Source: Fictibacillus nanhaiensis (GTDB lineage Bacteria; Bacillota; Bacilli; Bacillales; Fictibacillaceae). From it: DNA of 64,000 nt. Made by a program: the position numbers and the translations under genes. Shown here piece by piece: positions 1 through 8,440 of this stretch (positions are counted from its first letter, which is position 1; every line of letters begins with the position of its first letter). Below the pieces are notes generated by a model, which was not told where the DNA came from, did not search any database, and saw only the letters and a list, made by a program, of their open reading frames with translations. The stretch is from the NCBI RefSeq assembly GCF_023715445.1, contig NZ_JAMBOD010000008.1, forward strand, positions 62,001-126,000, written 5' to 3'.

Positions 1-1121
1 ACGGCTGGACTTACGTAGTAGCCTTTTTCAAAATCAGAAGAAGTGAGATGCTCCCCGCCATATTCAAGGGTCGCTCCCTCCTCGACTCCGATCTGGATAT
101 AGTTCAGTACATTTTTTAACTGTTTTTCGTTAGCCAGCGGTCCTAAGAACGCATCTTTATTAAAACCATTACCAATAGTGAGCTCTTTTGTTTTTTGAAC
201 TAGTTTTTCTACAAAAGCTTCTTTCACCGACTTCATGACAATCACCCGGCTCGTACCTGTACAAGCCTGCCCAGTGAGCGAAAATCCACCATTAATCGTG
301 AGCTTAACAGCTTCGTCGAGATCCGCATCTTCCATGATGATAAGCGGATTCTTTCCGCCAAGCTCCATCTGCGTTCTCGTTGTCAGAGAGACAGTTCTAT
401 GAATGTCTTCACCAGCACGCGTTGATCCGGTAAACGTGACAGCCCTAATCGCCGGGTGGTTAACCAGCACCTTTCCGATTTTAGAAGAAGAACCCGTTAC
501 AAAGTTAAGCACGCCTGGCGGAATACCAGCTTCATGTAGAGCTTCTACCAGACGATATGCGACGAGTGGTGTATCTGATGACGGCTTGAAAACGACCGTG
601 TTTCCTGTAATTAATGCCGGTGCAATCTTTCTAGCCGGAATGGATAACGGAAAGTTCCACGGTGTAATAACAGATATCACACCAAGCGGCTCTCTTTCGG
701 TATACACTCTCATTTTAGGATCATCGCTCGGGAACGTCTCACCCGTAAACGTTTGACCCTCCACCGCATAAAAACGCAGCGTATCAGCCGAACGCTTCAC
801 TTCTCCTAAACTAGCTTTATATGGCTTTCCTTCCTCGCGTGTTAATTCTTCTGCTATTTGATCCAGGCGGCTTTCAAGAATATCCGCTGCTTTATTTAAT
901 AGAGAAGCCCTTTTTGCTGGAGATAACGCAACCCAGTCCGGGAAAGCTTTAGCAGCAGCTTCGATAGCCTGTGTGGCTTCTCCTTTTGTTGACGCTTGAA
1001 AGTAACCGACCGCTTGCTCTTTATCAGCTGGATTAAGACTTGCGAATGTTTCACCAGTCCCGGTGTTAACCCACTGGCCATTGATGTAGTTTTCGTATGT
1101 CCGTACTTGTGTGGATAACAT
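1..1121 (-). CDS. Aldehyde dehydrogenase, NAD(P)-dependent (3' end cut by window edge)
   Basis: This gene begins at ATG 1121 and runs off the left edge; about 373 codons are visible of a family length near 480-490. It oxidises an aldehyde to the acid with NAD(P). The catalytic pair is visible: Glu253 in an ELGGKNP motif and Cys287 in GQACTG, 34 residues apart as in the family, and the PWNFP motif precedes them. It is the last visible gene behind the HDO-family gene, separated by about 100 bp that hold a probable terminator, so it may have its own promoter. The substrate cannot be read from the sequence. It could be a semialdehyde or vanillin-type dehydrogenase. The family call is firm. Confidence 0.95.
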   Translation of the reverse strand, partial: MLSTQVRTYENYINGQWVNTGTGETFASLNPADKEQAVGYFQASTKGEATQAIEAAAKAFPDWVALSPAKRASLLNKAADILESRLDQIAEELTREEGKPYKASLGEVKRSADTLRFYAVEGQTFTGETFPSDDPKMRVYTEREPLGVISVITPWNFPLSIPARKIAPALITGNTVVFKPSSDTPLVAYRLVEALHEAGIPPGVLNFVTGSSSKIGKVLVNHPAIRAVTFTGSTRAGEDIHRTVSLTTRTQMELGGKNPLIIMEDADLDEAVKLTINGGFSLTGQACTGTSRVIVMKSVKEAFVEKLVQKTKELTIGNGFNKDAFLGPLANEKQLKNVLNYIQIGVEEGATLEYGGEHLTSSDFEKGYYVSPA

Positions 1122-1144
1122 GTAAAATCTTCCTTTCTCTATCG

Positions 1145-1187
1145 TAATAAAAATGATGGCAGCTTCCCTCATGATCGAGAAACTGCC
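1145..1187 (-). terminator. Probable intrinsic terminator between HDO gene and ALDH gene
   Basis: On the minus strand an imperfect stem GGCAGTTTCTC / GAGGGAAGCTGCC is followed by a T-rich run. It lies 35 bp after the stop of the HDO-like gene and before the aldehyde dehydrogenase start. The stem contains mismatches, so termination may be partial. Confidence 0.5.
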
Positions 1188-1222
1188 TTTTCCAAGGTAC
1201 GCTATTTTAGTAGATTAAGATT

Positions 1223-1942
1223 TTACGATTTTACCGGATCCAAGTCCTTCGCAACATAAGTGTTATAAAGTCCGTCCATATACATGCGGCGCATCTTAGC
1301 ACCCGTTCTTACCACTTCTAGGCAGCGCTGCTGAAGTTCTACTGTATCAGCACAATCGAGTACAATCTTGTATCCGCGCTCACCGTGGATTTCATCGGAT
1401 ACGATGTGCAGATCGAAGAATTCAATCTCTTCGTCGTTAAATCCGTATTTTTCTCTAAGAATTGGTGTTTGCTTACGATAGATATCAGGTACTTGAGACT
1501 CTAAGCCGACTACAAGAGCAGCTGTTGCAACAACAAAGTTCTCTCTCATCGCAACCGCGTAACACCAGCTTTGCAATCCTAATGTTGTTGGTGCAATATT
1601 ATGCGGATCTTCTACTCTTTCACGTGTTGTACCGCACGTTTCAGCAAAACGAATCAATAAATCTGTATGGCGATCCGCTGCAATTTCTTCTTCATACATG
1701 TTTTGAAGCGTAAAATCTTTAGCATCTGTATATTTTTCAGGAGTGCTAGCATAAATGTACGCCAGATAATCCGCAAATGGCCCTACATAGTGGTAATGGT
1801 TTTCAGCCCACCGTGCAAAATGTTCACGAGATAACTTACCAGTAGCCCAAGCTTCTGTAAAAGGTGCCTTCTGACTGTGATTACCTTTGATCGCTTCTTC
1901 TAATTGTTTACGGAACTCATCTTTTGATAACAACTCTGCCAT
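1223..1942 (-). CDS. Heme-oxygenase-like diiron (HDO) / TenA-PqqC-like protein
   Basis: A 239-residue all-helical protein of the TenA/PqqC/CADD group (iron-containing redox enzyme family). The ATG at 1942 was chosen because AAGGAGGAG sits 8 bp upstream; the reading frame extends further but without a site. All six ligand positions known from CADD-type HDO enzymes are present with matching spacing: Glu85 and His92 (E-x6-H), Glu148, then His179, Asp183 and His186 (H-x3-D-x2-H). Known HDO enzymes use O2 and two irons for N-oxygenation, C-C cleavage, desaturation or self-sacrificing pABA synthesis. A complete ligand set argues for a redox enzyme rather than a TenA thiaminase. Neighbours are an aldehyde dehydrogenase downstream and a permease, amidohydrolase and ferredoxin upstream. 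The actual reaction is unknown. Confidence 0.85.
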   Translation of the reverse strand: MAELLSKDEFRKQLEEAIKGNHSQKAPFTEAWATGKLSREHFARWAENHYHYVGPFADYLAYIYASTPEKYTDAKDFTLQNMYEEEIAADRHTDLLIRFAETCGTTRERVEDPHNIAPTTLGLQSWCYAVAMRENFVVATAALVVGLESQVPDIYRKQTPILREKYGFNDEEIEFFDLHIVSDEIHGERGYKIVLDCADTVELQQRCLEVVRTGAKMRRMYMDGLYNTYVAKDLDPVKS

Positions 1943-1971
1943 TGTGAATCTCCTCCTTAGAATAGTAACCT

Positions 1972-2025
1972 TTGGTATGTATGTTATCCTCACACCAAAT
2001 TGGTATTTTGTATTTGGTATACCAA
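1972..2025. promoter_or_regulatory. Repeated TTGGTAT sites with a TTGGTATACCAA palindrome upstream of HDO gene
   Basis: TTGGTAT occurs at 1972, 2000 and 2014, offsets of 28 and 14 bp. The last copy is part of the perfect 12-bp palindrome TTGGTATACCAA (2014-2025). The form TGGT-N2-ACCA resembles FadR-type GntR operators. TTGTATTTGGTATACCA (2008-2024) recurs almost unchanged in the ferredoxin intergenic region. No regulator gene for it is visible here. Confidence 0.5.
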
Positions 2026-2098
2026 CTTTACCACTATACTACCTTGTGCCTTTTGTGCGTGTCAACCCTTTTGTATGAATTTTCTAACTATTTTTGAG

Positions 2099-3565
2099 TT
2101 ACCAGATTAATATAGCCAAGAATGTAGCCAGGAAGAGCCCTGTCAGTACAGGGAAAAAGTTTTTACGAGCTAATTCTAATATCGGAACCCCGCAAAATCC
2201 AGCAACTGCAACTAGTGATGACCATGCAATAATGGTTCCCCCGCCTGTCCAGATCGCACCCATCTGGCCGATCGCTGCCAATGTAGTCGGATCAATGCCT
2301 GTACCAGTATGAAGAGCTCCAGATAAAGCCCCGGTCAATGGCAGTCCTGAAAAACCTGATCCATCTAAACCTGTGATTATACCAATTATTAAGATACCGA
2401 ATGCCGTTAGGAACCCGTTTTGCGGAATGGTACTTTGTGCTGCTTGTACAAGATCAAACAAGAACGCTGGCTTTGCAACATCTTCTGCTAAGGAAAGAAT
2501 CCCTACCGCAAAATCACCTGATCCGAGGAAAAAGAATCCTGCTATCGGTATAACTGGACCCATAGCACGAAACGCAAAAACAAATCCTTCCGTAATATAA
2601 TCACTAATCTTGTCCAATGCATGCATCCGTGCAAAAGCCGTGCTTGCTAGAACTAACAACACGATCGCTACTCCGCCAACGAAAGCCGCTCCATCGCCGC
2701 CTTCAAGTGCAACGGATGTACCGCCTAATTTGGTAGAGAACATATAAAGCATGACGCCAAGCATAGACAAAGGAACTAATGCGGCAAACACTTTCCCCCA
2801 CATGTTCAGTTCTTTATCAGAAATGTATTTTTCTGTTGCCGCTGATACTTGCGATGCTGTCTCAAGATCGAGTTGCATATTGTATGCGCTTACAGAATCC
2901 GATAGATTGCGATTTTCTGCTTCATTCGGTTTCTTGATCTCTTTTCTAATCAATAAATAGGTGATGCTTAATGCTGTAGTACCCGTAAACAAAGACAAAA
3001 CGAAAGCTTTTGTTGCGACTATATCTGTCGAGACACCTGCTGCTTTAGCAGACAGCATAGGTGCAACCTGCATGATATAGTCTGATGACAGGGCCATCCC
3101 TTGCCCTGCCATCGCAACTGCCATTGCTGCTCCCATCGCAGGAAGTCCTGCACGAATAGCAGCAGGTACTAACAGTGCGCAGATTAACGGAATTGCAGGA
3201 GTCGGCCAGAAAAAAAGAGAGACAACAAACGTGATTCCGATGAGCACCAGATAGGCAACATGCCCATTCACCATAATCTTTTGTATCGGTGCAATCATCT
3301 TTTGGTCTGAACCCAAATCCTTTAATGATTTCAAAAGGGCAACCATGAATGTAATAATGAGAAAAATACTGAATAATTCTTTCGCCGCAACTAAATTGGC
3401 ATTGAAGACAGCTTTTAATCCGCCCACCATAGATCCTGTATAAACCCACGCAACAAGCATCGTTCCAAGCAATGTCGGCAGCACGACGCCTTTTCGAAAC
3501 AGCATCGTCGTAATAACGGCCAATGTGACAAATGCATACAACCAATGAGCAAATGTTAACTCCAT
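2099..3565 (-). CDS. Polytopic membrane transporter, probably ion-transporter superfamily
   Basis: A 488-residue membrane protein with roughly 11-12 hydrophobic segments and one hydrophilic stretch near residues 210-260. It has glycine-rich re-entrant-like stretches typical of secondary carriers for organic anions, such as GITGLDGSGFSGLPLTGALS near residue 400. ATG 3565 follows GAAGGTG. I cannot assign a subfamily with certainty; the layout resembles GntP/CitM-like carriers. It lies 39 bp downstream of the creatininase gene on the same strand, so it probably imports or exports the substrate of that small operon. The substrate is unknown. Confidence 0.75.
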   Translation of the reverse strand: MELTFAHWLYAFVTLAVITTMLFRKGVVLPTLLGTMLVAWVYTGSMVGGLKAVFNANLVAAKELFSIFLIITFMVALLKSLKDLGSDQKMIAPIQKIMVNGHVAYLVLIGITFVVSLFFWPTPAIPLICALLVPAAIRAGLPAMGAAMAVAMAGQGMALSSDYIMQVAPMLSAKAAGVSTDIVATKAFVLSLFTGTTALSITYLLIRKEIKKPNEAENRNLSDSVSAYNMQLDLETASQVSAATEKYISDKELNMWGKVFAALVPLSMLGVMLYMFSTKLGGTSVALEGGDGAAFVGGVAIVLLVLASTAFARMHALDKISDYITEGFVFAFRAMGPVIPIAGFFFLGSGDFAVGILSLAEDVAKPAFLFDLVQAAQSTIPQNGFLTAFGILIIGIITGLDGSGFSGLPLTGALSGALHTGTGIDPTTLAAIGQMGAIWTGGGTIIAWSSLVAVAGFCGVPILELARKNFFPVLTGLFLATFLAILIW

Positions 3566-3604
3566 ACGAGCACCTTCTTCCCATTCATTTAATAAAAAGG
3601 AAAA

Positions 3605-4369
3605 TCAGATTCTTATCGTTGTTAACTCCAGTATTTCTTTGATTGTTGTTTCTACATTGTTCAGTGCTTCTTCTACAATTTCTTTGCCTATTTCTTCACT
3701 AGCTTGAGTAGCGTCCCCAATACAACCATTCGCTGTCATTTCTTCATATTGGTACGGACCTTGAACCGCTTTGTTCTGCCTTAGCTCCTTCCAGATTCCT
3801 GGCTGGATATCCCCCTTTTCAAGACGGTTGATTTTTACTAGATGAGGCGCAAGATACAATGCTTCTGATACTTCACGTTCACAGCTGTGTCCGTACAATG
3901 GCGACTTTACATATTGTGAGATGGCTGTTTTAGCCGAAGCGGTTGTCTTGGCGTAATAAATCTTTACATCAAGTTCTCTGGAGAGTTCCAGACTTGCTAC
4001 ACTTAACGTGGATTGATTTCCGCCGTGTGCATTTAATAATAAAAATTGTGAGATTCCATGGTGTTTAAGAGATTCGATCATGTCTTTCAAAATTGAAATG
4101 AGTGTTGATGGCCGAAGAGAAATCGTTCCTGCAAAATTGAGGTGATGATGGGATACTCCCATGTTGACTGTTGGAGCAACGATTACATTAGGAAAAAGCC
4201 TTTCAGCAAGCTTGTTGGCCATTTTTTCAGCGAGAACAGCATCACAGCTCTCAAGCATGTGCGGACCATGCTGTTCATGGGCACCAACTGGAATGATTGC
4301 CAGCTTAACCGTTTTTAAAGCTTCTTCTACTTCTGGATAGGCCATTTCCGTCAAGAGATAGGAATTCAC
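3605..4369 (-). CDS. Creatininase (creatinine amidohydrolase) family protein
   Basis: A 254-residue metal-dependent amidohydrolase-fold protein. The GTG start at 4369 has AAAGGAG 9 bp upstream. Metal and substrate residues of the family are visible: Glu32 and His34 in PVGAHEQHGPH, Asp43, His115 in NAHGGN, and a later GHSCEREVSEA segment that replaces the usual GHAGE-x-ETS. The family includes creatininase, the MftE peptidase and amide hydrolases acting on small cyclic amides. The change near the last metal site hints at a substrate other than creatinine. It sits between the ferredoxin and the permease with short gaps, indicating an operon. Confidence 0.85.
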   Translation of the reverse strand: MNSYLLTEMAYPEVEEALKTVKLAIIPVGAHEQHGPHMLESCDAVLAEKMANKLAERLFPNVIVAPTVNMGVSHHHLNFAGTISLRPSTLISILKDMIESLKHHGISQFLLLNAHGGNQSTLSVASLELSRELDVKIYYAKTTASAKTAISQYVKSPLYGHSCEREVSEALYLAPHLVKINRLEKGDIQPGIWKELRQNKAVQGPYQYEEMTANGCIGDATQASEEIGKEIVEEALNNVETTIKEILELTTIRI

Positions 4370-4406
4370 TTTAGTTCACTCCTTTCTTGTTAGTTGGATT
4401 TAGAGG

Positions 4407-4739
4407 TTATTTAGCGGTTGCTTTGGAATATTGTATACCTTTCATATTAAAATTTTTATTCTGAATCAGTTCCAGATCATCCTTTACCGTCAGCTGGCAA
4501 GTCAAACGGAATCCTTCATCGAGCTTATCACCGAGCATTTTTTCTTCTTTCCAGTTTGGTGGATCTAACTGCTCCGCTCCTTTAGATATCTGTGATACAC
4601 ACTTTGTGCACTTTCCTATTCCGCATCCATAACGCAGTTTCGGAAATTGTTTGATTCCGGCCAATACGACTAGATTACTATTTTCCTTTACCTCTTGTTC
4701 AATAATTTCCCCATCTTGAATTAAGCGAACAGTTGGCAT
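4407..4739 (-). CDS. Plant-type [2Fe-2S] ferredoxin
   Basis: A 110-residue single-domain ferredoxin. Cluster ligands are Cys39, Cys44 and Cys47 (C-x4-C-x2-C) and Cys81 in RLTCQL. ATG 4739 was preferred over an upstream GTG at 4748 because GGAAGAGG lies about 8 bp before it. It would pass single electrons to an oxygenase or similar enzyme. It is the first gene of a minus-strand set (ferredoxin, creatininase-like, permease), followed by the HDO gene. A dedicated ferredoxin beside a diiron-type enzyme suggests it supplies reducing equivalents; this is inference. No partner reductase gene is in the window. Confidence 0.9.
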   Translation of the reverse strand: MPTVRLIQDGEIIEQEVKENSNLVVLAGIKQFPKLRYGCGIGKCTKCVSQISKGAEQLDPPNWKEEKMLGDKLDEGFRLTCQLTVKDDLELIQNKNFNMKGIQYSKATAK

Positions 4740-4948
4740 TTTGTACACCTCTTCCCTTGTTATTATAGTTTAAAATGTTTTCAATTTTCAGAAACTTAGT
4801 TTTGATTATATCATTCGTATTTGGTTTGTAAAACGGAATTTCAGAAAAAATGAATTGATATGACTGGAATAAGGTCTTTTTTACTAAAAATTCAATATAT
4901 TCAAAATTCGTTTGATTTACTCTTCTGGATTGAGTAGAATGAGGGTGT

Positions 4949-4967
4949 GTGGTATACAAAATACAAT
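4949..4967. promoter_or_regulatory. Operator-like motif shared with the HDO upstream region
   Basis: Read on the minus strand, this stretch contains TTGTATTTTGTATACCA, which matches 16 of 17 bases of TTGTATTTGGTATACCA at 2008-2024. It lies about 15 bp before the plus-strand gene at 4982, in the divergent region with the ferredoxin gene. A weaker relative (CGTATTTGGTTT) lies near 4816. A common regulator is inferred. Confidence 0.5.
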
Positions 4968-4981
4968 AGTGAGGTGTAGAT

Positions 4982-5317
4982 ATGGGAAAGTATATTATTT
5001 TGACGAATAAAGATACGTATCAAACGACGATCGAAAGCAAAGGACTTGAGCCGGTAGAAACTTATGACTTTATCTTTTTTGAAGAAATAAAAGCAAGCTA
5101 CACCATTGCCAAAGTAACAGATGATTCTATTAAAATTCGATTATATGAAAAGTATGAAGGAAAAGAGTTTGTGAACGAAATTAGAGTTAAGTTCTTTGAA
5201 TCCTTTGAAACGGTAGAGGATGCGAGGGCAGAACTCGATGAGATGGTAGCCGCCTCTGGCTCTGGTCCAGACTCCAAATATACAAAGCTGGTACTCAGAG
5301 AATCTACTGCAGTATAA
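4982..5317 (+). CDS. Small protein of unknown function
   Basis: A 111-residue soluble protein, rich in acidic residues with regular beta/alpha alternation, no signal peptide and no cysteines. I do not recognise the family. ATG 4982 is preceded by GTGAGGTGTAG. It is transcribed divergently from the ferredoxin operon from a shared 240-bp intergenic region carrying the motif common to the HDO gene, so it may work in the same pathway. It ends in a strong bidirectional terminator. Codon usage and the clear ribosome binding site support a real gene. Confidence 0.75.
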   Translation: MGKYIILTNKDTYQTTIESKGLEPVETYDFIFFEEIKASYTIAKVTDDSIKIRLYEKYEGKEFVNEIRVKFFESFETVEDARAELDEMVAASGSGPDSKYTKLVLRESTAV

Positions 5318-5322
5318 GAAGC

Positions 5323-5356
5323 AAAAAGCAGTCCCTTGTATGCGGGGACTGCTTTT
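5323..5356. terminator. Bidirectional intrinsic terminator
   Basis: An AAAAGCAGTCCC / GGGGACTGCTTTT stem with a short loop lies between two convergent genes. A- and T-runs flank both sides, so it can serve the plus-strand gene ending at 5317 and the minus-strand permease ending at 5358. Confidence 0.85.
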
Positions 5357-5357
5357 C

Positions 5358-6740
5358 TTATGCGATGCGTTGTAACAAAAAAATAAAGCTCATTAATAAC
5401 AAGAGATAAGAAATCGTAAAAGGCGCGTTCCAATTCGATATCTTGTACGGGCTTTCTTCCACAATGGTCGCCATCAAGCCGATGGTTGCATTGAATGGCC
5501 CCATTAAGAACGCTCCTACTGCTCCTCCAAGCATGGATAAAGTCAGCAGCTGGCTGGAAATTTGAAGAGCATTTGGATCGAGCGCTTCAGCCATCAACGC
5601 AATCGCAACAGCTGGATGCAATCCCATGAATGCTAGAATGAGAGGAACCAGCGGAAGCAGAACCAAGAACGACTCAACTCCTATTGAATCTTTTACCTGC
5701 AGCAATCCGGTGTTGAATACATGATCGGTGTTCGAAAATTTCATCGCTGATATGAAGAATCCCGCAGATAAAAAAATCACAAACTGTCCGCTCATCTTTA
5801 CAACATGCGTCTGAAAATGTTCTTTTGTCCCTTTTAAAAACAACCTCCCTTTACGAAGAAGGATGCTCCACGATAAAGCTACTGGAATGACGAGCAGCGT
5901 CACGATAAAAAGAAAGCTAAACGATGATTTGACCTCGATGATTGAAACGATAACATTAAAGATGATAAGTGCAATCAAAATATGAAACAGCCGGCTTGTC
6001 CGATTCGTTTGCTGCGGTACAAATTCTGCAGCAGCGGCAGTTTCTTTATCCGTAACGTATCCTGCTTTTACATTTTTATTATATTCGCGAGTTGCGAGCA
6101 GCCAATCCAACCCTATCCCCATCAAGCTAAGCGGAACCAAATACGGCAGCATGGAAACCCAGCTTACTCCGTTCATCTCAATTACGATCCCTACGATAGG
6201 CGTAACTGGCGTCCATAATAGAGGCATTGAAAAACCATGCGTGATGGCCCTGCTCATGAACCGATATTCATTAGCCACAGAGTAGTTCGAAAGAGAAGGT
6301 TTTATCGCATGATACGTCATGGGCAAGCTTGCTAAATTAATAAAGCTGCTGAAGAAATAAGATAAGCCAGAGGTCATCATGTAAAGCTGCTTCGGGTTTT
6401 TTACCTTTTTACTGATAATCTCTTGAATAGAAGAAGCATAGTTCCCCAGACGGATCGGATAAGCGAGAAGCGGAACAACCATAAATAGACACAGGAGATT
6501 GAGCATAGGTCCGAAAGACAGGATGTAATCTTTCCACTGTGCTCCGCTTGTCCAAAGCATAGCTAGTCCAACTATTAAAAAGATAGAGCTGATCACCTGG
6601 ACCGTCTTCCCCACCCGGTTAAAAGAGAGCGCTACGATCAATAAACAAAGAATAGAAACAACCAGATTTAATGCGCTGTTTGGGATAGCAACAGACAGTA
6701 AATATAAGATCATACAGCTGATAAATAATAAATGATGCAT
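5358..6740 (-). CDS. Polytopic membrane transporter of unknown substrate
   Basis: A 460-residue integral membrane protein with about 11-12 hydrophobic segments. Features include LWTPVTPIVG near residue 180 and GGAVGAFLMGPFNATIG near residue 430, small-residue-rich loops like those of organic-anion carriers. ATG 6740 follows a weak GGTGA site. It lies about 100 bp downstream of the lyase gene with a hairpin between, so it may be partly co-transcribed with the carboxylic-acid block. An export or uptake role for a dicarboxylate-like compound is possible but not shown. Confidence 0.7.
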   Translation of the reverse strand: MHHLLFISCMILYLLSVAIPNSALNLVVSILCLLIVALSFNRVGKTVQVISSIFLIVGLAMLWTSGAQWKDYILSFGPMLNLLCLFMVVPLLAYPIRLGNYASSIQEIISKKVKNPKQLYMMTSGLSYFFSSFINLASLPMTYHAIKPSLSNYSVANEYRFMSRAITHGFSMPLLWTPVTPIVGIVIEMNGVSWVSMLPYLVPLSLMGIGLDWLLATREYNKNVKAGYVTDKETAAAAEFVPQQTNRTSRLFHILIALIIFNVIVSIIEVKSSFSFLFIVTLLVIPVALSWSILLRKGRLFLKGTKEHFQTHVVKMSGQFVIFLSAGFFISAMKFSNTDHVFNTGLLQVKDSIGVESFLVLLPLVPLILAFMGLHPAVAIALMAEALDPNALQISSQLLTLSMLGGAVGAFLMGPFNATIGLMATIVEESPYKISNWNAPFTISYLLLLMSFIFLLQRIA

Positions 6741-6821
6741 AGAATCACCACTTGCTGCTTATTTTTCTGAATTATATTACAAAAGGATTGTGATGGGAAG
6801 TCTTTGGACCAGAATATGTAA

Positions 6822-6844
6822 AACCTGCCAGGGGCTAGCAGGTT
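6822..6844 (-). terminator. Terminator hairpin after the lyase gene
   Basis: A perfect 7-bp stem AACCTGC / GCAGGTT overlaps the last base of the lyase stop codon and is followed on the minus strand by TTTTACAT. The T-run is short, so read-through into the permease gene is possible. Confidence 0.55.
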
Positions 6845-8355
6845 CAATATTTAATGTCAGCCATCCATTTTTCTACTGCTTCTTGCAGCTTTTGGTTAGC
6901 TGATGACAGCCTGTTCTTCTCGTCTGTTAACTGAGTTTCAAGTTGAGATAAAAAATTCCTTCTTTCCTTTGCCATTCTGTTTACTTCGTCAGGGTTCGGA
7001 CCGCCTTGAATGTTTCGTCTCTTTATAAATTCGATCGGACAAATGATATTGTTCCACTCTTCCTGGCTCAAAGAGACATTGCACCGTTTAATTATTTCTT
7101 CGTTTACCGTCCGAAAAGGAATTTCGTTTAATTCGAGCTTTTCTTGTGAACATTTTTTCGCGATGCTACTTGCGATTTGATGAGCCAGACGGAAAGGAAC
7201 GTTTTTATCTCGCGCTAGTACGTCCGCTAGTTCGGTTATTGTGATACATGAGGTTTTCGCCTGGTTGAGTGCTCGTTGTTTGTCGACCTCCATTGTCCGG
7301 ATAACAGCATGCATCAGACGGATGACACGGTTCGCTTTTTCATAGCTTCTGTATAAATGCGGCTGCAGATCATCCTCCGTATCAACGATGTCTCCGAATG
7401 GTGTGTTGTGAATCATTTGAATCGCTGCCAGTGCTTCGCCTGCTGAAGAGCTGGCAAGAGAACGGGAATGCTCGATGGAAACCGGGTTTCTTTTTTGAGG
7501 CATGATACTGCTGATTTGGACGTAAGGATCCGCGACTTTGATGATGTTGTATTCACGGGTCACAAGCTGAAGGAAGTCTTGGATCCATCTTCCGCAGTTC
7601 ACCATCATCGATAGAACAGCAGTTGCCGATTCTACGAGATAATCAGCGCCAGCAATTGCATCATAGGAGTTTTCAACGAGCTTACTGAAACCTAGAAGGT
7701 CACATACTCTTTTTCTATTAATAGGAAAGCTGGTTGTTGATAATGCTGCGGCACCCATTGGCGATCGATTGACCGTTTCATAAGCAGACCAAAGTCTATT
7801 AATGTCACGGAGGAATACATCTAAAATGGCTGTTAAGTAATGACCAAATGTTGTAGGCTGCGCTGGCTGAGTGTGGGTATATGCAGTTATTACAGTTTCG
7901 GCGTGTTCATTTATCTGTTCTAATAAGGCATCCGCTAGAAGCATCGAACTTTTCATCAGGGTTAAGATATGTTCCCTTAAAGCGAGACGATACATGGCCA
8001 CTCCCATATCGTTACGGCTCCTAGCAATATGCATCTTTCCGGCCAAATCCGGGCCAATTACCTCACTAATTTTATGCTCCATCATAAAAAAGAGGTCTTC
8101 AAACTGCGGATCATATTGCAGGGTTCTATAATCGGTTTTAGCTACTTCTTCCACCCCTTGTAAAATAACCCCTGCTTCTTTTTTATCCAAAATAGCTTGT
8201 TCCGCGAGCATAACAACATGTGCTCGATGAATATTAAACATCTGTTTAAATAAGTAGTCCCGCTGATCGTTAAAAACCGGGCGGAGCAGGTGATCGACAT
8301 ATGTTTTGCCTGGAAAAGCAGTACCTTCGCTCTGAACGAAATCCTTGTTCTGCAT
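6844..8355 (-). CDS. Argininosuccinate-lyase-like C-N lyase (fumarate-releasing family)
   Basis: A 503-residue member of the fumarase II/aspartase/argininosuccinate lyase superfamily. The signature loop SSIMPQKRNP is present, with HIARSRND and YTHTQPAQP as the other conserved regions. Members cleave C-N or C-O bonds of succinyl compounds and release fumarate. It is about 40 residues longer than typical ArgH, with a helical C-terminal extension. No arginine genes lie nearby; upstream sit fumarase, Sdh and MmgE/PrpD genes, so a catabolic substrate such as an N-succinyl amino acid or aminopolycarboxylate is more likely than argininosuccinate. ATG 8355 has AGGGGG upstream. A terminator before it implies its own promoter. 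Confidence 0.85.
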   Translation of the reverse strand: MQNKDFVQSEGTAFPGKTYVDHLLRPVFNDQRDYLFKQMFNIHRAHVVMLAEQAILDKKEAGVILQGVEEVAKTDYRTLQYDPQFEDLFFMMEHKISEVIGPDLAGKMHIARSRNDMGVAMYRLALREHILTLMKSSMLLADALLEQINEHAETVITAYTHTQPAQPTTFGHYLTAILDVFLRDINRLWSAYETVNRSPMGAAALSTTSFPINRKRVCDLLGFSKLVENSYDAIAGADYLVESATAVLSMMVNCGRWIQDFLQLVTREYNIIKVADPYVQISSIMPQKRNPVSIEHSRSLASSSAGEALAAIQMIHNTPFGDIVDTEDDLQPHLYRSYEKANRVIRLMHAVIRTMEVDKQRALNQAKTSCITITELADVLARDKNVPFRLAHQIASSIAKKCSQEKLELNEIPFRTVNEEIIKRCNVSLSQEEWNNIICPIEFIKRRNIQGGPNPDEVNRMAKERRNFLSQLETQLTDEKNRLSSANQKLQEAVEKWMADIKY

Positions 8356-8440
8356 AAGCTTCCCCCTGACCTGGCTTCATTATTGGAATGTTTTAGTTAA
8401 TTATTATTTAGTGTATAAAAGGGATAAGGGATTGGGAACT

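Noticed and set aside
1223-1942. TenA thiaminase assignment
   Set aside because: The complete E-x6-H, E and H-x3-D-x2-H metal set fits HDO enzymes, and no thiamine genes or TPP riboswitch are nearby.
3045-3584. 179-residue cysteine-rich minus-strand frame
   Set aside because: It is an alternative frame inside the permease gene at 2099-3565, with unnatural composition.
4699-4959. 86-residue minus-strand frame in the ferredoxin upstream region
   Set aside because: It spans the AT-rich divergent promoter region and overlaps the ferredoxin start; no ribosome binding site.
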